NCBI RefSeq assembly: GCF_002910915.1
Contig: NZ_NEUF01000177.1
Location: forward strand, 62,001-126,000
Source: Streptomyces sp. SM10
Lineage (GTDB): Bacteria > Actinomycetota > Actinomycetes > Streptomycetales > Streptomycetaceae
Length of the DNA: 64,000 nt
Direction: 5' to 3'
The notes below the pieces were generated by a model that had not been told where the DNA came from, did no database searches, and worked only from the letters and a program-made list of their open reading frames with translations. Positions within the stretch are counted from its first letter, which is position 1; each line of letters begins with the position of its first letter. The position numbers and the translations under genes were made by a program. Positions 17,975 through 26,041 of this stretch are shown one piece after another.

Positions 17975-18664
17975 TCAGCGGCCGGGGCGGACCGTCAGGT
18001 CGTTGATCTCGGCGTCCCGGGGCAGATCGAGCGCGAGCAGGATCGTGGTGGCCACCGACTCCGGGTCGATCCAGCGGGAGGCGTCGTACTCCTTGCCCTC
18101 CTGCTGGTGGACCTTGGCCTGCATCGGGCTGGCGGTGCGGCCGGGATAGACGCTGGTGACCCTGACCCCGTTGCCGTGCTCCTCGTGGCGCAGCGAGTCG
18201 GCGAGCGCCTTGAGCCCGTGCTTGCTCGCGGCGTACGCGCCCCATTCGGCGTGGGCCGCGAGTCCGGCACCGGAGTTCACGAAGACGACCTGCCCCTGGG
18301 CGACGCGCAGTTGGGGCAGGAGCAGGCGTGTCAGCTCGGCCGGGGAGACGAGGTTGGCGTTGAGCTGGAAGTGCCAGGCCTTGGGGGTGAGGTCGCCGAC
18401 CGTGCCGAGTTCGACGACCCCCGCGATGTGCAGCAGCGAGTCGAGGCGTTCGGGCATCGCCTGCTGCCCGAACGCCCAGGAGAGCCGGTCGGGGTTGCCG
18501 AGGTCGCCGACGAGGGTGCGGGCGCCGGGGTGGAGCGCGGCCAGTTCCTTGGCGCGTCCCGCGTCCCTCGCCAGGAGCACGAGTTCGTCGCCGCGCTCCA
18601 GCAGGCGGCGCGCGACGGCCGCGCCGATGCCGGAACCGGCGCCGGTGATGAGATGAGTAGGCAT
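17975..18664 (-). CDS. Short-chain dehydrogenase/reductase, 229 aa
   Basis: Classical SDR with the cofactor motif TGAGSGIG at residues 7-14, a hydrophobic core strand NxxG-type (LLHIAGVVELG), active-site serine region VFVNSGAGLAAHAEW and the catalytic YAASK. Slightly short for the family, and the C-terminus lacks a long substrate lid. NAD(P) preference and substrate are unknown. It lies 15 bases downstream of the LOG-like gene on the same strand. Confidence 0.88.
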   Translation of the reverse strand: MPTHLITGAGSGIGAAVARRLLERGDELVLLARDAGRAKELAALHPGARTLVGDLGNPDRLSWAFGQQAMPERLDSLLHIAGVVELGTVGDLTPKAWHFQLNANLVSPAELTRLLLPQLRVAQGQVVFVNSGAGLAAHAEWGAYAASKHGLKALADSLRHEEHGNGVRVTSVYPGRTASPMQAKVHQQEGKEYDASRWIDPESVATTILLALDLPRDAEINDLTVRPGR

Positions 18665-18679
18665 GGACTCATGCTCGCA

Positions 18680-19219
18680 TCACTGCAGGCCGGCCGACTC
18701 CTCCAGGTGGGCGAGCGCGCCGACTCCGTCCTTGGCGAAGAAGACCAGTTCGGTGAGCGGGAGCGGGAGGAATCCCTCGTCCTCCATGCGCAGGAACTGC
18801 TGGTGCAGCCCGTCGTAGAAGCCGGCGGTGTTCAGCAGGACGACGGTCTTGCCGTGCTTGCCGTGCTTCTTCAGCTCCAGGATCTCCGTCGCCTCGTCGA
18901 GCGTGCCCGTGCCGCCCACCATGATCACGATGGCGTCGGACCTCTCCAGGAGCAGCGCCTTGCGCTCGGCCAGGTCCTTGGCGATCACCATCTCGTCGGC
19001 GTTCGTCCGCGCCTTCGCCGCCAGGAAGTCCACCGACACCCCGACGAGCCGCCCGCCGGACTCCTGCACACCGTCGGCGACGACCTTCATGAGGCCGCTC
19101 TCCGACCCTCCCCAGACGAGGGTGTGCCCGGCCCTGCCCAGCAGTTCGGCGAATTCGCGGGCGGGCACGGTGTAGCGGTCGTCGAGGTCGGCGGCGGAGA
19201 GGAAGACGCAGATGTTCAT
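18680..19219 (-). CDS. LOG-like/TIGR00730-type Rossmann protein, 179 aa
   Basis: Resembles lysine-decarboxylase-like 'LOG' proteins, whose founding plant members release active cytokinins from their ribotides. The sequence shows WGGSESGLM (about residues 36-44) and MVGGTGTLDEATEIL (about 100-114), where the usual PGGxGTxxE has Val in place of Pro but keeps the catalytic Glu. Bacterial members act as nucleotide monophosphate phosphoribohydrolases. Likely co-transcribed with the downstream SDR gene. Confidence 0.8.
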   Translation of the reverse strand: MNICVFLSAADLDDRYTVPAREFAELLGRAGHTLVWGGSESGLMKVVADGVQESGGRLVGVSVDFLAAKARTNADEMVIAKDLAERKALLLERSDAIVIMVGGTGTLDEATEILELKKHGKHGKTVVLLNTAGFYDGLHQQFLRMEDEGFLPLPLTELVFFAKDGVGALAHLEESAGLQ

Positions 19220-19284
19220 GAGGCCACGGTACGACCGGCGCGGGCCCCGGGAAGAAACAGCCCTGCCGGACGGCTGAAGTGGAT

Positions 19285-19620
19285 ATGACCTCCACCACTG
19301 GACACACCATCACCGTCGGACCCGGCGCCGCGCACGTACGCGCGGTGCACGACGGGCAGGTGATCGCCGAGAGCCGCCACCCGCTGGTGCTGCGCGAGAC
19401 GGGCTGCCCCGACCGCTACTACCTGCCGCCCGAGGACGTCCGCACCGAGCTGCTGACCCCCTCGGACACACGTACGCACTGCCCCTTCAAGGGGGACGCG
19501 TCGTACTGGTCGCTGCCCGGTGCCGAGGACCTCGTCTGGGCCTACCCGGAGCCCTTGGACCAAGTCGCCGCGATCAAGGACCACTTCTGCTTCTACGCCA
19601 CGGAGGTCGTCCCCGGCTGA
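19285..19620 (+). CDS. DUF427-family protein, 111 aa
   Basis: Small protein with the DUF427 pattern: VRAVHDGQVIAESRHPLVL, then RYYLPPEDVR, the conserved HCPFKGDASYWS and a C-terminal AIKDHFCFY. The family is widespread in actinobacteria and proteobacteria; the fold is a beta-tent but the role is not settled. ATG at 19285 is chosen; a GTG two codons upstream is possible. Divergent from the LOG-like gene. Confidence 0.85.
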   Translation: MTSTTGHTITVGPGAAHVRAVHDGQVIAESRHPLVLRETGCPDRYYLPPEDVRTELLTPSDTRTHCPFKGDASYWSLPGAEDLVWAYPEPLDQVAAIKDHFCFYATEVVPG

Positions 19621-19681
19621 CCGTCAGAAATACTTCCCGGTGCGGCGATGAGTTCCGTGAGGCGCGGCAGTCCACCCTCAC

Positions 19682-20482
19682 ATGGACAAGACTCTCTCCC
19701 GCGACGGCACGTCGATCGCGTATCGCCGCCGCGGTGACGGGCCGCCGGTGATCCTCGTCGGCGGGGCCCTGAGCACCGCGGCGGACGAGGCGCCGCTGGC
19801 CGCTCTGCTTGCGTCGCGCTTCACGGTCGTCACGTACGACCGCCGGGGGCGCGGCACCAGCGGCGACGGCGGACCGTACGCGCTCCGCCGTGAGATCGAG
19901 GACCTGGCGGCCGTCGCGGCGGCCGCGGGCGGACGCGTCTCGCTGTTCGGCATGCTGTCGGGCGGGGCGCTGGCCCTGGAGGCGAACGCCGCGGGGCTGC
20001 CGGTGGACCTGCTCGCGGTCTACGAGCCGCCGTACACCCCGGGGGCCACCGGACTGCTCCACACGTCGCGCTGCACGGCGCAGCTGCACCGGCTCCTGGC
20101 GGCCGGGGACCGGGGCGGCGCCGTCGAGCTGTACCTGTCCCGGACGGGAGTGCCGCAGGAGACGATCGCCCGGATGCGCCGGGCCCCGCTGTGGTCCGGC
20201 CTGGAGGCGGTGGCGCACACCCTCGCCTACGACGACGCGCTGCTGGGGGACGGTTCGGTCCCCGCGGCGCGATTCGCCTCGGTCACGGCACGCACCCTGG
20301 TGGTGACCGGCGGCTTCAGCACCGCGCAGGCCCAGGAGACGAGCCTCGCGCTCGCGGCCGCCGTCCCCCGGGCCAGGCACCGCACACTGACCGGGCAGAC
20401 CCGCGAGCTGGCACCCCATGCGATCGCGCCGGTCCTGGCGGACTTCTTCGCCAGGGACGTGTTCGCCGGCCGGCCGACCTGA
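19682..20482 (+). CDS. Alpha/beta hydrolase, 266 aa
   Basis: Alpha/beta hydrolase fold: VILVGGALST oxyanion strand, VVTYDRRGRGTSGD after strand 4, and the nucleophile elbow LFGMLSGGALAL with Ser near residue 98. The elbow reads MLSGG rather than GxSxG. A late His in ELAPHAIAPVL could complete the triad. Streptomyces genomes carry many such proteins; the substrate is not deducible. Confidence 0.8.
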   Translation: MDKTLSRDGTSIAYRRRGDGPPVILVGGALSTAADEAPLAALLASRFTVVTYDRRGRGTSGDGGPYALRREIEDLAAVAAAAGGRVSLFGMLSGGALALEANAAGLPVDLLAVYEPPYTPGATGLLHTSRCTAQLHRLLAAGDRGGAVELYLSRTGVPQETIARMRRAPLWSGLEAVAHTLAYDDALLGDGSVPAARFASVTARTLVVTGGFSTAQAQETSLALAAAVPRARHRTLTGQTRELAPHAIAPVLADFFARDVFAGRPT

Positions 20483-20493
20483 GCCCGCCGCGC

Positions 20494-20527
20494 CGCCGCG
20501 TCCGTACAGGGGTCGGACGCCGCGGCG
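20494..20527. terminator. Imperfect hairpin between convergent genes
   Basis: CGCCGCGTCCG (20494-20504) pairs with CGGACGCCGCGGCG (20514-20527) with one small bulge. It lies between the convergent alpha/beta hydrolase and mnmA genes and may terminate both. Confidence 0.5.
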
Positions 20528-20587
20528 GGGCGTACGCGGCATCCCGTGGAGGACGGGTGGAGGGGAGGGGAGGGACAGACCCGGCCC

Positions 20588-21721
20588 TCAACCGCCCGCC
20601 GTCGCCCTCTCCTTGCGGACCGTCGTCGCGATCGTCGCCGAGCCCACGACCCGCGTGCCGTCGTACAGCACCACCGCCTGGCCGGGGGCGACGCCCCGGA
20701 CCGGTTCGGTGAAGGTGACCGACAGGGTGGCGTCGACGAGCTCCGCGGTCACCTCGGTCTCGCCGCCGTGGGCGCGGAGCTGGGCGGTGTACGTGCCGGG
20801 GCCGGACGGCGGGGTGCCGCACCAGCGGGGCTTGATGGCGGTCAGGGCGGTGACGTCGAGGGCTTCGACCGGGCCGACCGTCACGGTGTTGTTCACCGGG
20901 GAGATGTCCAGGACGTAGCGCGGCTTGCCGTCGGGGGCGGGGTGGCCGATGCGCAGGCCCTTGCGCTGGCCGATGGTGAAGCCGAAGGCGCCCTCGTGGG
21001 TGCCGACCTTCGCGCCGTCCTCGTCGAGGATGTCGCCCTCGGCGGGGCCGCCGAGGCGGCCTGCCAGGAAGCCCTGGGTGTCGCCGTCGGCGATGAAGCA
21101 GATGTCGTGGCTGTCGGGCTTCTTGGCGACCGCGAGGCCCCGCCGCTCGGCCTCGGCCCTGATCTCGTCCTTCGTGGTGAGGGTGTCACCGAGCGGGAAC
21201 ATGGCGTGGGCGAGCTGCTTCTCGTCCAGGACGCCCAGGACGTAGCTCTGGTCCTTGGCCATGTCCGAGGCGCGGTGCATCTCCCGGGTGCCGTCGTCGT
21301 TCAGTACGACGGTGGCGTAGTGGCCCGTGCACACGGCGTCGAAGCCGAGCGCCAGCGCCTTGTCGAGCAGCGCGGCGAACTTGATCTTCTCGTTGCAGCG
21401 CAGGCAGGGGTTGGGGGTGCGACCCGCCTCGTACTCCGCGACGAAGTCGTCCACGACGTCCTCACGGAAGCGTTCCGCCAGGTCCCAGACGTAGAACGGG
21501 ATGCCGATGACGTCCGCCGCGCGGCGGGCGTCCCGGGAGTCCTCGATGGTGCAACAGCCGCGGGCGCCCGTACGGAAGGACTGCGGGTTCGCGGAGAGGG
21601 CGAGGTGCACACCGGTCACGTCGTGGCCTGCCTCGGCGGCTCGGGCCGCCGCGACGGCGGAGTCGACTCCGCCCGACATGGCGGCGAGCACACGGAGGGG
21701 GCGCTGGGAGGTCTGAGTCAT
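20588..21721 (-). CDS. mnmA: tRNA-specific 2-thiouridylase MnmA
   Basis: Installs sulfur at wobble U34 of tRNA Lys, Glu and Gln. The PP-loop ATP site AAMSGGVDSA is at residues 13-22, the two catalytic cysteines are Cys106 (TPNPCLRCN) and Cys208 (SHDICFIAD), and the C-terminal beta-barrel domain is present. 377 residues from the ATG at 21721, which follows GGTGGAG; the extension to 21793 is not needed. The cysteine desulfurase encoded at 22462-23631 is a plausible sulfur donor partner. Confidence 0.96.
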   Translation of the reverse strand: MTQTSQRPLRVLAAMSGGVDSAVAAARAAEAGHDVTGVHLALSANPQSFRTGARGCCTIEDSRDARRAADVIGIPFYVWDLAERFREDVVDDFVAEYEAGRTPNPCLRCNEKIKFAALLDKALALGFDAVCTGHYATVVLNDDGTREMHRASDMAKDQSYVLGVLDEKQLAHAMFPLGDTLTTKDEIRAEAERRGLAVAKKPDSHDICFIADGDTQGFLAGRLGGPAEGDILDEDGAKVGTHEGAFGFTIGQRKGLRIGHPAPDGKPRYVLDISPVNNTVTVGPVEALDVTALTAIKPRWCGTPPSGPGTYTAQLRAHGGETEVTAELVDATLSVTFTEPVRGVAPGQAVVLYDGTRVVGSATIATTVRKERATAGG

Positions 21722-21782
21722 AGCTCCACCAGAGTACGGGGCGCCGGGAACGGAATGCTCGCCGATAAGCGTTGATGAGCAC

Positions 21783-22469
21783 ATGGGGAACAACGGGAGT
21801 GCCGGCGGATCGGGTAAAAGACCCGGTCAGGGCATCAGTCGGCGCTCGCTGCTGATCGGTGGCGGTGTCGCGGCGGCGGGCACGGCCGTGCTGGCCGCGG
21901 AGGAGATCCGGCGCGTGTGGTGGCGGGTGCCGGGCGTGGAGAAGCCGCGCAAGCCGGGAGAGCTCGACTACACCCCGGCCCGGTGGATCGCGGCCTCCGA
22001 GGGGAACTGGCGCCGCGCCGACCGCCCCGACGACTACGGCGTGGACCGGGTGATCATCCATGTCACCCAGGGCAGCTACGCGAGCGCGGTCAAGGTCTTC
22101 CAGGACCCGGCCCACCGGGCGGCGACGCACTACATCGTGCGGCAGGACGGCCGGGTGACCCAGATGATCCGTGAGCTGGACGTGGCGTACCACGCGGGCA
22201 ACCGCTCGTTCAACGAACGCAGCGTCGGCATCGAGCACGTGGGTTTCGTCGACCGCCCGCAGGACTTCACGGCCGAGATGTACGAGTCGTCCGCACGGCT
22301 GACGGCCTCGATATGCAGGCGGTACGGCATCCCGATGGACCGTGAGCACATCATCGGTCATGTGGAGGTGCCCGGCACGGACCACACCGATCCCGGACCG
22401 CACTGGGACTGGCCCCGCTACATGAAGCTGGTGCGCGCGGCCTCCACGTCCGGGGCACTCGCTAGCTGA
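21783..22469 (+). CDS. Tat-exported N-acetylmuramoyl-L-alanine amidase (Amidase_2 type), 228 aa
   Basis: Peptidoglycan amidase. The twin-arginine signal SRRSLLIGGGVAAAGTAVLA lies at about residues 19-38. The amidase_2/PGRP fold follows: zinc ligand His in VIIHVTQGSY, then THYIVRQDGRVTQMI, AYHAGNRSFNERSVGIEH and the second His with catalytic residues in IGHVEVPGTDHTDPG. There is no separate wall-binding domain. Divergent from mnmA; its last eight bases overlap the convergent end of the cysteine desulfurase gene. Confidence 0.92.
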   Translation: MGNNGSAGGSGKRPGQGISRRSLLIGGGVAAAGTAVLAAEEIRRVWWRVPGVEKPRKPGELDYTPARWIAASEGNWRRADRPDDYGVDRVIIHVTQGSYASAVKVFQDPAHRAATHYIVRQDGRVTQMIRELDVAYHAGNRSFNERSVGIEHVGFVDRPQDFTAEMYESSARLTASICRRYGIPMDREHIIGHVEVPGTDHTDPGPHWDWPRYMKLVRAASTSGALAS

Positions 22470-23631
22470 GCCCCGCCGTCCTGGCCCGCTCGACGGCGGG
22501 ACCGATCGCCTTGGCGACCTCCTCGACGTCCCGGGCCGTGGAGGTGTGGCCGAGCGAGAAACGCAGCGTGCCGCGTGCCAGGGCGGGGTCGGTGCCCGTG
22601 GCCAGCAGCACATGGCTGGGCTGCGCGATGCCCGCGGTGCACGCGGAGCCGGTGGAGCACTCGATGCCCTGGGCGTCGAGCAGCAGCAGGAGGGAGTCCC
22701 CCTCGCACCCGGGGAAGGTGAAATGCGCGTTGACGGGCAGCCGCCCGCCGGGGGCGGGGTCGCCGCCGAGGAGCGCGTCGGGGACGGCCTTCAGGACGGC
22801 CGCGGCCAGTTCGTCCCTGAGCGCGCCGATCTCACGGGCGAAGTCCTCGCGTCGGTCGGCGGCATGCCGCCCCGCCACGGCGAAGGCCGCCACGGCGGGT
22901 ACGTCGAGGGTGCCGGAGCGCACATGGCGCTCCTGTCCGCCGCCGTGCAGGACCGGTACGGGGGTGTGGTCGCGCCCGAGCAGCAGCGCGCCGATGCCGA
23001 ACGGGCCGCCGATCTTGTGTGCGCTCACCGTCATCGCGGCCAGCCCGGAGCGGGCGAAGTCGACTTCCAGCTGCCCGAACGCCTGCACCGCGTCGGCGTG
23101 CATGGGGACACCGAACTCGTCTGCCACTTCTGCCAGTTCACGTATCGGCATGATGGTGCCGATCTCGTTGTTGGCCCACATCACGGTGACCAGCGCCACG
23201 TCGTCGGGGTCCCGGGCGAGCGCCTCGCGGAGTGCCTCCGGGTGCACCCGTCCATGGGCGTCGACCGGGAGGTACTCGACGGTGGCGCCCTCGTGCTCGG
23301 CCAGCCAGTCCACCGCGTCGAGGACCGCGTGGTGCTCCACCGGGCTGGCGAGGACACGGGTGCGCCGGGCGTCGGCGTCGCGACGTGCCCAGTAGAGCCC
23401 CTTCACGGCGAGGTTGTCCGCCTCGGTGCCGCCGGAGGTCAGGACCACCTCGCTGGGGCGCGCGCCGAGCGCGTCGGCGAGGGTCTCTCTGGACTCCTCG
23501 ACGGTACGGCGGGCACGGCGCCCGGCAGCGTGCAGGGAGGACGCGTTACCGGTGACGGCGAGCTGCGCGGTCATCGCCGCGATCGCCTCCGGAAGCATCG
23601 GCGTGGTCGCGGCGTGGTCGAGGTAAGCCAT
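22462..23631 (-). CDS. Cysteine desulfurase (NifS/IscS family), 389 aa
   Basis: PLP enzyme that takes sulfur from cysteine as a persulfide for tRNA thiolation and Fe-S assembly. It starts AYLDHAATTPML; the PLP lysine is Lys206 in SAHKIGGP and the persulfide cysteine Cys331 in STGSACTAG. Length and motifs match class I enzymes. Its position next to mnmA suggests it feeds thiouridylation. ATG at 23631 lacks a strong ribosome binding site, but the protein begins there by family comparison. Confidence 0.94.
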   Translation of the reverse strand: MAYLDHAATTPMLPEAIAAMTAQLAVTGNASSLHAAGRRARRTVEESRETLADALGARPSEVVLTSGGTEADNLAVKGLYWARRDADARRTRVLASPVEHHAVLDAVDWLAEHEGATVEYLPVDAHGRVHPEALREALARDPDDVALVTVMWANNEIGTIMPIRELAEVADEFGVPMHADAVQAFGQLEVDFARSGLAAMTVSAHKIGGPFGIGALLLGRDHTPVPVLHGGGQERHVRSGTLDVPAVAAFAVAGRHAADRREDFAREIGALRDELAAAVLKAVPDALLGGDPAPGGRLPVNAHFTFPGCEGDSLLLLLDAQGIECSTGSACTAGIAQPSHVLLATGTDPALARGTLRFSLGHTSTARDVEEVAKAIGPAVERARTAGLS

Positions 23632-24115
23632 GGTGGTGACGATTCTACGAGCCCGGGGGGCGGCGCGTGCCGGGCGCATCGCACCACGGGCCGCGCGGGC
23701 GTCTCCGGCCGGTGCCGGCCGCCTCCGGGGCGGGGTCGCGGACGGTCAGGAGCGGCGCTCGGGTCCCGAGGCGGCCCACCGTCGCGACGCCTCTCCCGCG
23801 AGCGAGGGCAGCACCTGTTCGACGGCGACGTCACACCCCTGGTGAACCGCCGGGAACACGCGCCCCATGACGCTCGGGCCGAGCCGGCCCGCGAGTGGAA
23901 TCCCCCGGTCTGCCGAGGATCCTCCGCCTCCGGGGGCCTGGCCCACTGCCTGCCGGATCCCCCACTCCCGCACCGCCTCCCCCGTGACGTGCCCTGTCCT
24001 TTCCGCGGGAAGTCCGACCGGTGGATACTGGAAGCGGAAGCACTTTCCAGAAAAACACTCTAGAAAAATCACCGCGGAAACCCTCCGCCGCACGACCCAC
24101 AGGGACGGCCACTCG
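23632..24115. other. Intergenic region upstream of cysteine desulfurase and TetR genes
   Basis: About 480 bases. The right end (24030-24075) is strikingly AT-rich for this genome and contains two related copies of CACT(T)TCCAGAAAAA / CACTCTAGAAAAA in direct order, a likely TetR operator or promoter. A minus-strand frame ending at 23746 (about 80 codons from a GTG near 23988) has moderate GC bias but no recognisable domain; I do not call it a gene. Confidence 0.35.
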
Positions 24116-24709
24116 ATGAGCCCCAAGCAGCTTCGCGGGGAAGTCACGTCCGACCTGCTCCTGGACGCCGCGCTGCGCGTGTTCGTCGAGTCGGGCGAGC
24201 AGGGGCTCACGGTCAACGCCGTCATCCGGGCCAGCGGCGTCAGCCTGGGCAGTCTCTACCACCACTTCGGCAGCCTCGACGGCCTGATCGGCACCCTCGG
24301 TCACCGCTGGCTGGGCAGGCTGCTGGGCGGACTGGCCGAGGCCATGCAGGGCGCGGGCACCGCGCGCGCGGGAATCGCCGGCGTCGTGGACGCCTACCTG
24401 GCGTTCGTCCGGGAGCATCCCGGCCCCGCGCTGCTGCTGCACTCCCCGCTCGCCGACCGCAAGGGCATGGCGCAGGGAAAGGAACTCCGCGACGCGCAGG
24501 AGGCCAGGGTCTCGGCGATGGGGAGCTGGGTGGCCCTGTACGTGGACTCCGGGGAGCTCGCCCCCCTCCCGCTGCCGTTGATCGAGTCCCTGGTCCTGGG
24601 TCCCGTCGTCGCCGTCGCCCGCCGGTCGCTGTCGGGTATCGACGACGTCGACCTCGACGAGGCGGCGCGCCTCCTCCCGGAGCAGATCTGGCGGTCGGTC
24701 CGGGCGTAG
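24116..24709 (+). CDS. TetR-family transcriptional regulator, 197 aa
   Basis: N-terminal TetR helix-turn-helix: LLLDAALRVFVESGEQGLTV, then IRASGVSLGSLYHHFGSLDG at about residues 38-57. The C-terminal ligand domain is unassigned. ATG at 24116 chosen; upstream in-frame sequence has non-coding composition. It is preceded by an AT-rich segment with direct repeats that may be its operator. No obvious target gene next to it, so autoregulation plus distant targets is likely. Confidence 0.85.
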   Translation: MSPKQLRGEVTSDLLLDAALRVFVESGEQGLTVNAVIRASGVSLGSLYHHFGSLDGLIGTLGHRWLGRLLGGLAEAMQGAGTARAGIAGVVDAYLAFVREHPGPALLLHSPLADRKGMAQGKELRDAQEARVSAMGSWVALYVDSGELAPLPLPLIESLVLGPVVAVARRSLSGIDDVDLDEAARLLPEQIWRSVRA

Positions 24710-24745
24710 CCCCGGAAAGGGCGGACCCGCGCGGCCAGGACCCAC

Positions 24746-25132
24746 TCAGCCGGCGAGGCTCCAGGAGACCGTGCCGTTGGCCGTGACCAGGACGGCGAGG
24801 ACGACCAGGTCCGCGATCCCGAGGCCCAGTCCGAGCAGGGCGCGGCCGCGCCGGGCGGTGGAGCGGGCGAGGGCGAGCAGCGCCATCACGATGGCGACCG
24901 GCCCGAGCACGATGTTCATCACCAGGAGGCCGAGCAGCCCCAGCACGAAGGAGGCGACGGCGAGCCCGTCGGCCTCCCGGGTGACCGGCCGGGCACCGGG
25001 TGACGGCGTGCGGGCGGACGGCGTACTGGTGGAACCGGCGCCGAGAGAACCGGCGTCGGCGGAACGGGCGTCGGCGGAACGGGCGTCACGCGCAGCGGCG
25101 CGTGCGGTGGTGAGTGCGGTGGTGAGTGCCAT
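24746..25132 (-). CDS. DUF4190-type small membrane protein, 128 aa
   Basis: Begins with a low-complexity stretch that includes a repeated ARSAD unit (encoded by two near-identical 16-base repeats at about 25053-25084). Two hydrophobic segments follow: LAVASFVLGLLGLLVMNIVL and LGLGIADLVVLAVLVTANG. This is the DUF4190 pattern. ATG at 25132 follows GGAAGGAG. It is 16 bases downstream of another small membrane gene, so the two form an operon. Function unknown. Confidence 0.75.
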   Translation of the reverse strand: MALTTALTTARAAARDARSADARSADAGSLGAGSTSTPSARTPSPGARPVTREADGLAVASFVLGLLGLLVMNIVLGPVAIVMALLALARSTARRGRALLGLGLGIADLVVLAVLVTANGTVSWSLAG

Positions 25133-25148
25133 GACGTGGACTCCTTCC

Positions 25149-25304
25149 TCAGCGGGTGCGGCGGGCGAGACGTTCACGGGCAGCGAAGACCGCCAGCCAG
25201 AGGCCGATCACGGCGGCGGCGGCCAGGGTCACGGGGAGCGGGAGGTGCGCAACCGCTCCGAGGACAACCCCCAGCAGGAGCAGGGCGGCGACGAGCACGA
25301 ACAT
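25149..25304 (-). CDS. Small membrane protein, 51 aa
   Basis: MFVLVAALLLLGVVLGAVAH and a second hydrophobic run, TLAAAAVIGLWLAVFAAR, give a two-span hairpin ending in a basic tail. ATG at 25304 is preceded by GAAAGG at six bases. It is the first gene of a two-gene unit divergent from a TetR regulator. No family recognised. Confidence 0.6.
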   Translation of the reverse strand: MFVLVAALLLLGVVLGAVAHLPLPVTLAAAAVIGLWLAVFAARERLARRTR

Positions 25305-25337
25305 GTCCGGCCTTTCTGCGAGCTTTGAGAGCACGAC

Positions 25338-25403
25338 TGTTCACTGACTTATGAGTCTAGACCCTGCACCCCTTCCAAGTCTCGGAGAACGGTTGTTTAC
25401 TGA
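25338..25403. promoter_or_regulatory. Divergent control region with two TGTTYACTGA repeats
   Basis: TGTTCACTGA (25338-25347) and TGTTTACTGA (25394-25403) lie 56 bases apart in direct order, between the small membrane operon and the TetR gene. The second copy ends five bases before the TetR ATG. They are good candidates for binding sites of that TetR protein, controlling itself and the divergent operon. Confidence 0.5.
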
Positions 25404-25408
25404 ATGGC

Positions 25409-26032
25409 ATGAGTCACACCATCGGCATCCGCCAGGCCCAGAAGCTGAAGACGCGTCAGGCGCTGCTCGACGCGGCACTGGAGCTGCTGGAGCACCAGAG
25501 CCTCAGCAGCCTGGGCCTGCGCGAGGTGACACGGGCCGTGGGAGTGGCCCCCACCGCCTTCTACCGCCACTTCGACGGCACGGCGGCCCTGGGCGTCGCA
25601 CTCGTCGAGGAGACCCTGGGGAGCCTGCACGGCATGATCGGCGCGATCCTCGCCGACACCGGGGACAGCGAGGAGCGGCTCGACCGCAGCGTCGGGCTGA
25701 TAGCCCGTCATGTCACCGCACAGCCGGCGCACTTCCGCTTCATCGCCCGCGAGCAGCACGGCGGTGTCGGCCCGGTGCGCGAAGCCATCGCCGCCCAGCT
25801 GCGCGGCTTCGCGGAGGAGGTCGCCCATGTTCTCGGCGCGGAGCCGGGGGCGGAGGGGTGGGAGCGGGAGGACCTGCTGATGCTGGGCGGGCTGTACGTC
25901 GACCACATGGTGCTCACCGCGTCGGCGCTGCTGGACGCCGGACCGGAGGGCGAGCGGGAGGTCGTCCGGGTGGCGCGGCGCCGGCTGCGCCTGGTCACCC
26001 TGGGCCGGACCCACTGGCTGGACAGGCCGTAG
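25409..26032 (+). CDS. TetR-family regulator with FabR-like DNA-binding domain, 207 aa
   Basis: The helix-turn-helix LGLREVTRAVGVAPTAFYRH (about residues 36-55) is close to that of FabR/DesT regulators of fatty acid desaturation, which read the acyl-CoA pool. The C-terminal half (RFIAREQHGGVGPVREAI) also fits this subgroup. Divergent from two small membrane genes. The effector remains a guess. No ribosome binding site stands out, so a short-leader or leaderless message is possible. Confidence 0.85.
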   Translation: MSHTIGIRQAQKLKTRQALLDAALELLEHQSLSSLGLREVTRAVGVAPTAFYRHFDGTAALGVALVEETLGSLHGMIGAILADTGDSEERLDRSVGLIARHVTAQPAHFRFIAREQHGGVGPVREAIAAQLRGFAEEVAHVLGAEPGAEGWEREDLLMLGGLYVDHMVLTASALLDAGPEGEREVVRVARRRLRLVTLGRTHWLDRP

Positions 26033-26041
26033 GGTCGCGTC

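Noticed and set aside
23746..23988. Possible 80-codon minus-strand gene upstream of cysteine desulfurase
   Set aside because: Moderate third-position GC but no ribosome binding site and no recognisable feature.
25053..25084. Two tandem 16-base repeats as a mobile or CRISPR-like signal
   Set aside because: They are in frame inside the low-complexity N-terminus of the DUF4190 protein and look like simple repeat slippage.
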